A stretch of 64,000 nucleotides of DNA, taken from assembly GCF_900100705.1 (NCBI RefSeq), contig NZ_FNCH01000006.1, positions 205,122 through 269,121 on the forward strand, given 5' to 3'. The position numbers and the translations under genes are program-made. This DNA is from Pedobacter terrae. Its GTDB lineage: Bacteria > Bacteroidota > Bacteroidia > Sphingobacteriales > Sphingobacteriaceae. The notes beneath the pieces are model-generated. The model saw nothing but the letters and a program-made list of their open reading frames with translations, did not search any database and had not been told where the DNA came from. Of this stretch, positions 63,943-64,000 are shown piece by piece (position 1 is the stretch's first letter; every line of letters starts with the position of its first letter).

Positions 63943-64000
63943 AAGGTAATATTCACTTAAATTAGTGTTGACCAATATTACTGCTGTGAAAATAATAAAT

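Larger units (their letters stand above)
63079..64000. other. Upstream region of susC, gene-free
   Basis: No credible ORF. It contains the 22-bp palindrome at 63290, a perfect hairpin GCCTCATA / TATGAGGC with a TTTC loop (63613-63632), repeat-like sequence GTCATTTCGAGCGGACC near 63857, and a minus-strand terminator at 63899-63942. Confidence 0.6.

Overview
The window looks like a chromosomal segment of a Bacteroidota bacterium of the Sphingobacteriaceae type (Pedobacter-like). Evidence: low GC content, a SusC/SusD pair, a split hybrid two-component regulator, a GH92 mannosidase, BlaI/M56 genes, and promoters of the form TTG-N19/20-TAnnTTTG. The genus is inferred from overall style, not from a marker gene. 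No rRNA, phage, insertion sequence or CRISPR array was seen. One tRNA-Ser(TGA) is present.

Layout. 0.1-4.6 kb: split HTCS sensor kinase and AraC-type response regulator, then a DoxX-like membrane protein. 4.8-7.4 kb: tRNA-Ser and a minus-strand stress operon (universal stress protein, AdhP-like dehydrogenase, FMN-binding protein). 7.9-10 kb: TPR protein, small nucleotide kinase-like protein, 49-aa membrane peptide. 10.2-18.8 kb: two paralogous divergent modules, each a membrane-anchored TPR/LuxR-HTH regulator facing a small DUF4870-like membrane protein. They flank a SUFU-domain protein and a lipoprotein, and are followed by three membrane proteins and a decayed lipoprotein. 18.8-24.5 kb: AAA ATPase with palindromic upstream repeats, then tesA divergent from ybbA-ybbP. 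24.7-28.7 kb: hxlA-hxlB, an AraC regulator, a 60-aa protein and a GntP permease. 28.7-30.8 kb: gene-free repeat cluster. 30.8-35.6 kb: BlaI, M56 peptidase and outer-membrane barrel operon. 35.7-40.5 kb: TauE remnant, second AAA ATPase with 39-bp tandem repeats, HIBADH-family oxidoreductase, AlkD-like protein, NUDIX, small protein. 40.5-49 kb: GH92, DUF2911, methyltransferase, and a coupled operon of PIG-L deacetylase, 34-aa membrane peptide and sodium:solute symporter. 49.5-57.9 kb: NtrC-type regulator, BtuF-like protein, peptide-binding lipoprotein, outer-membrane barrel, desaturase, cupin. 58.2-63.1 kb: susD and susC under a possible LacI-type operator.

Most notable system. The two divergent TPR-HTH/DUF4870 modules each carry, upstream of the small membrane gene, five sites built on TGTAG. 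The sites are spaced exactly 11 bp apart, the third site is degenerate in both copies, and the array ends at the same distance (39 bp) from the promoter -7 box. This suggests a membrane-tethered regulator binding one face of DNA to activate a small membrane protein, in two paralogous copies. Other points worth a second look are the unannotated 34-aa peptide translationally coupled between the deacetylase and the symporter, the repeats overlapping the start of an AAA ATPase gene, and an RuMP-type hxlAB pair next to a gluconate-type permease.
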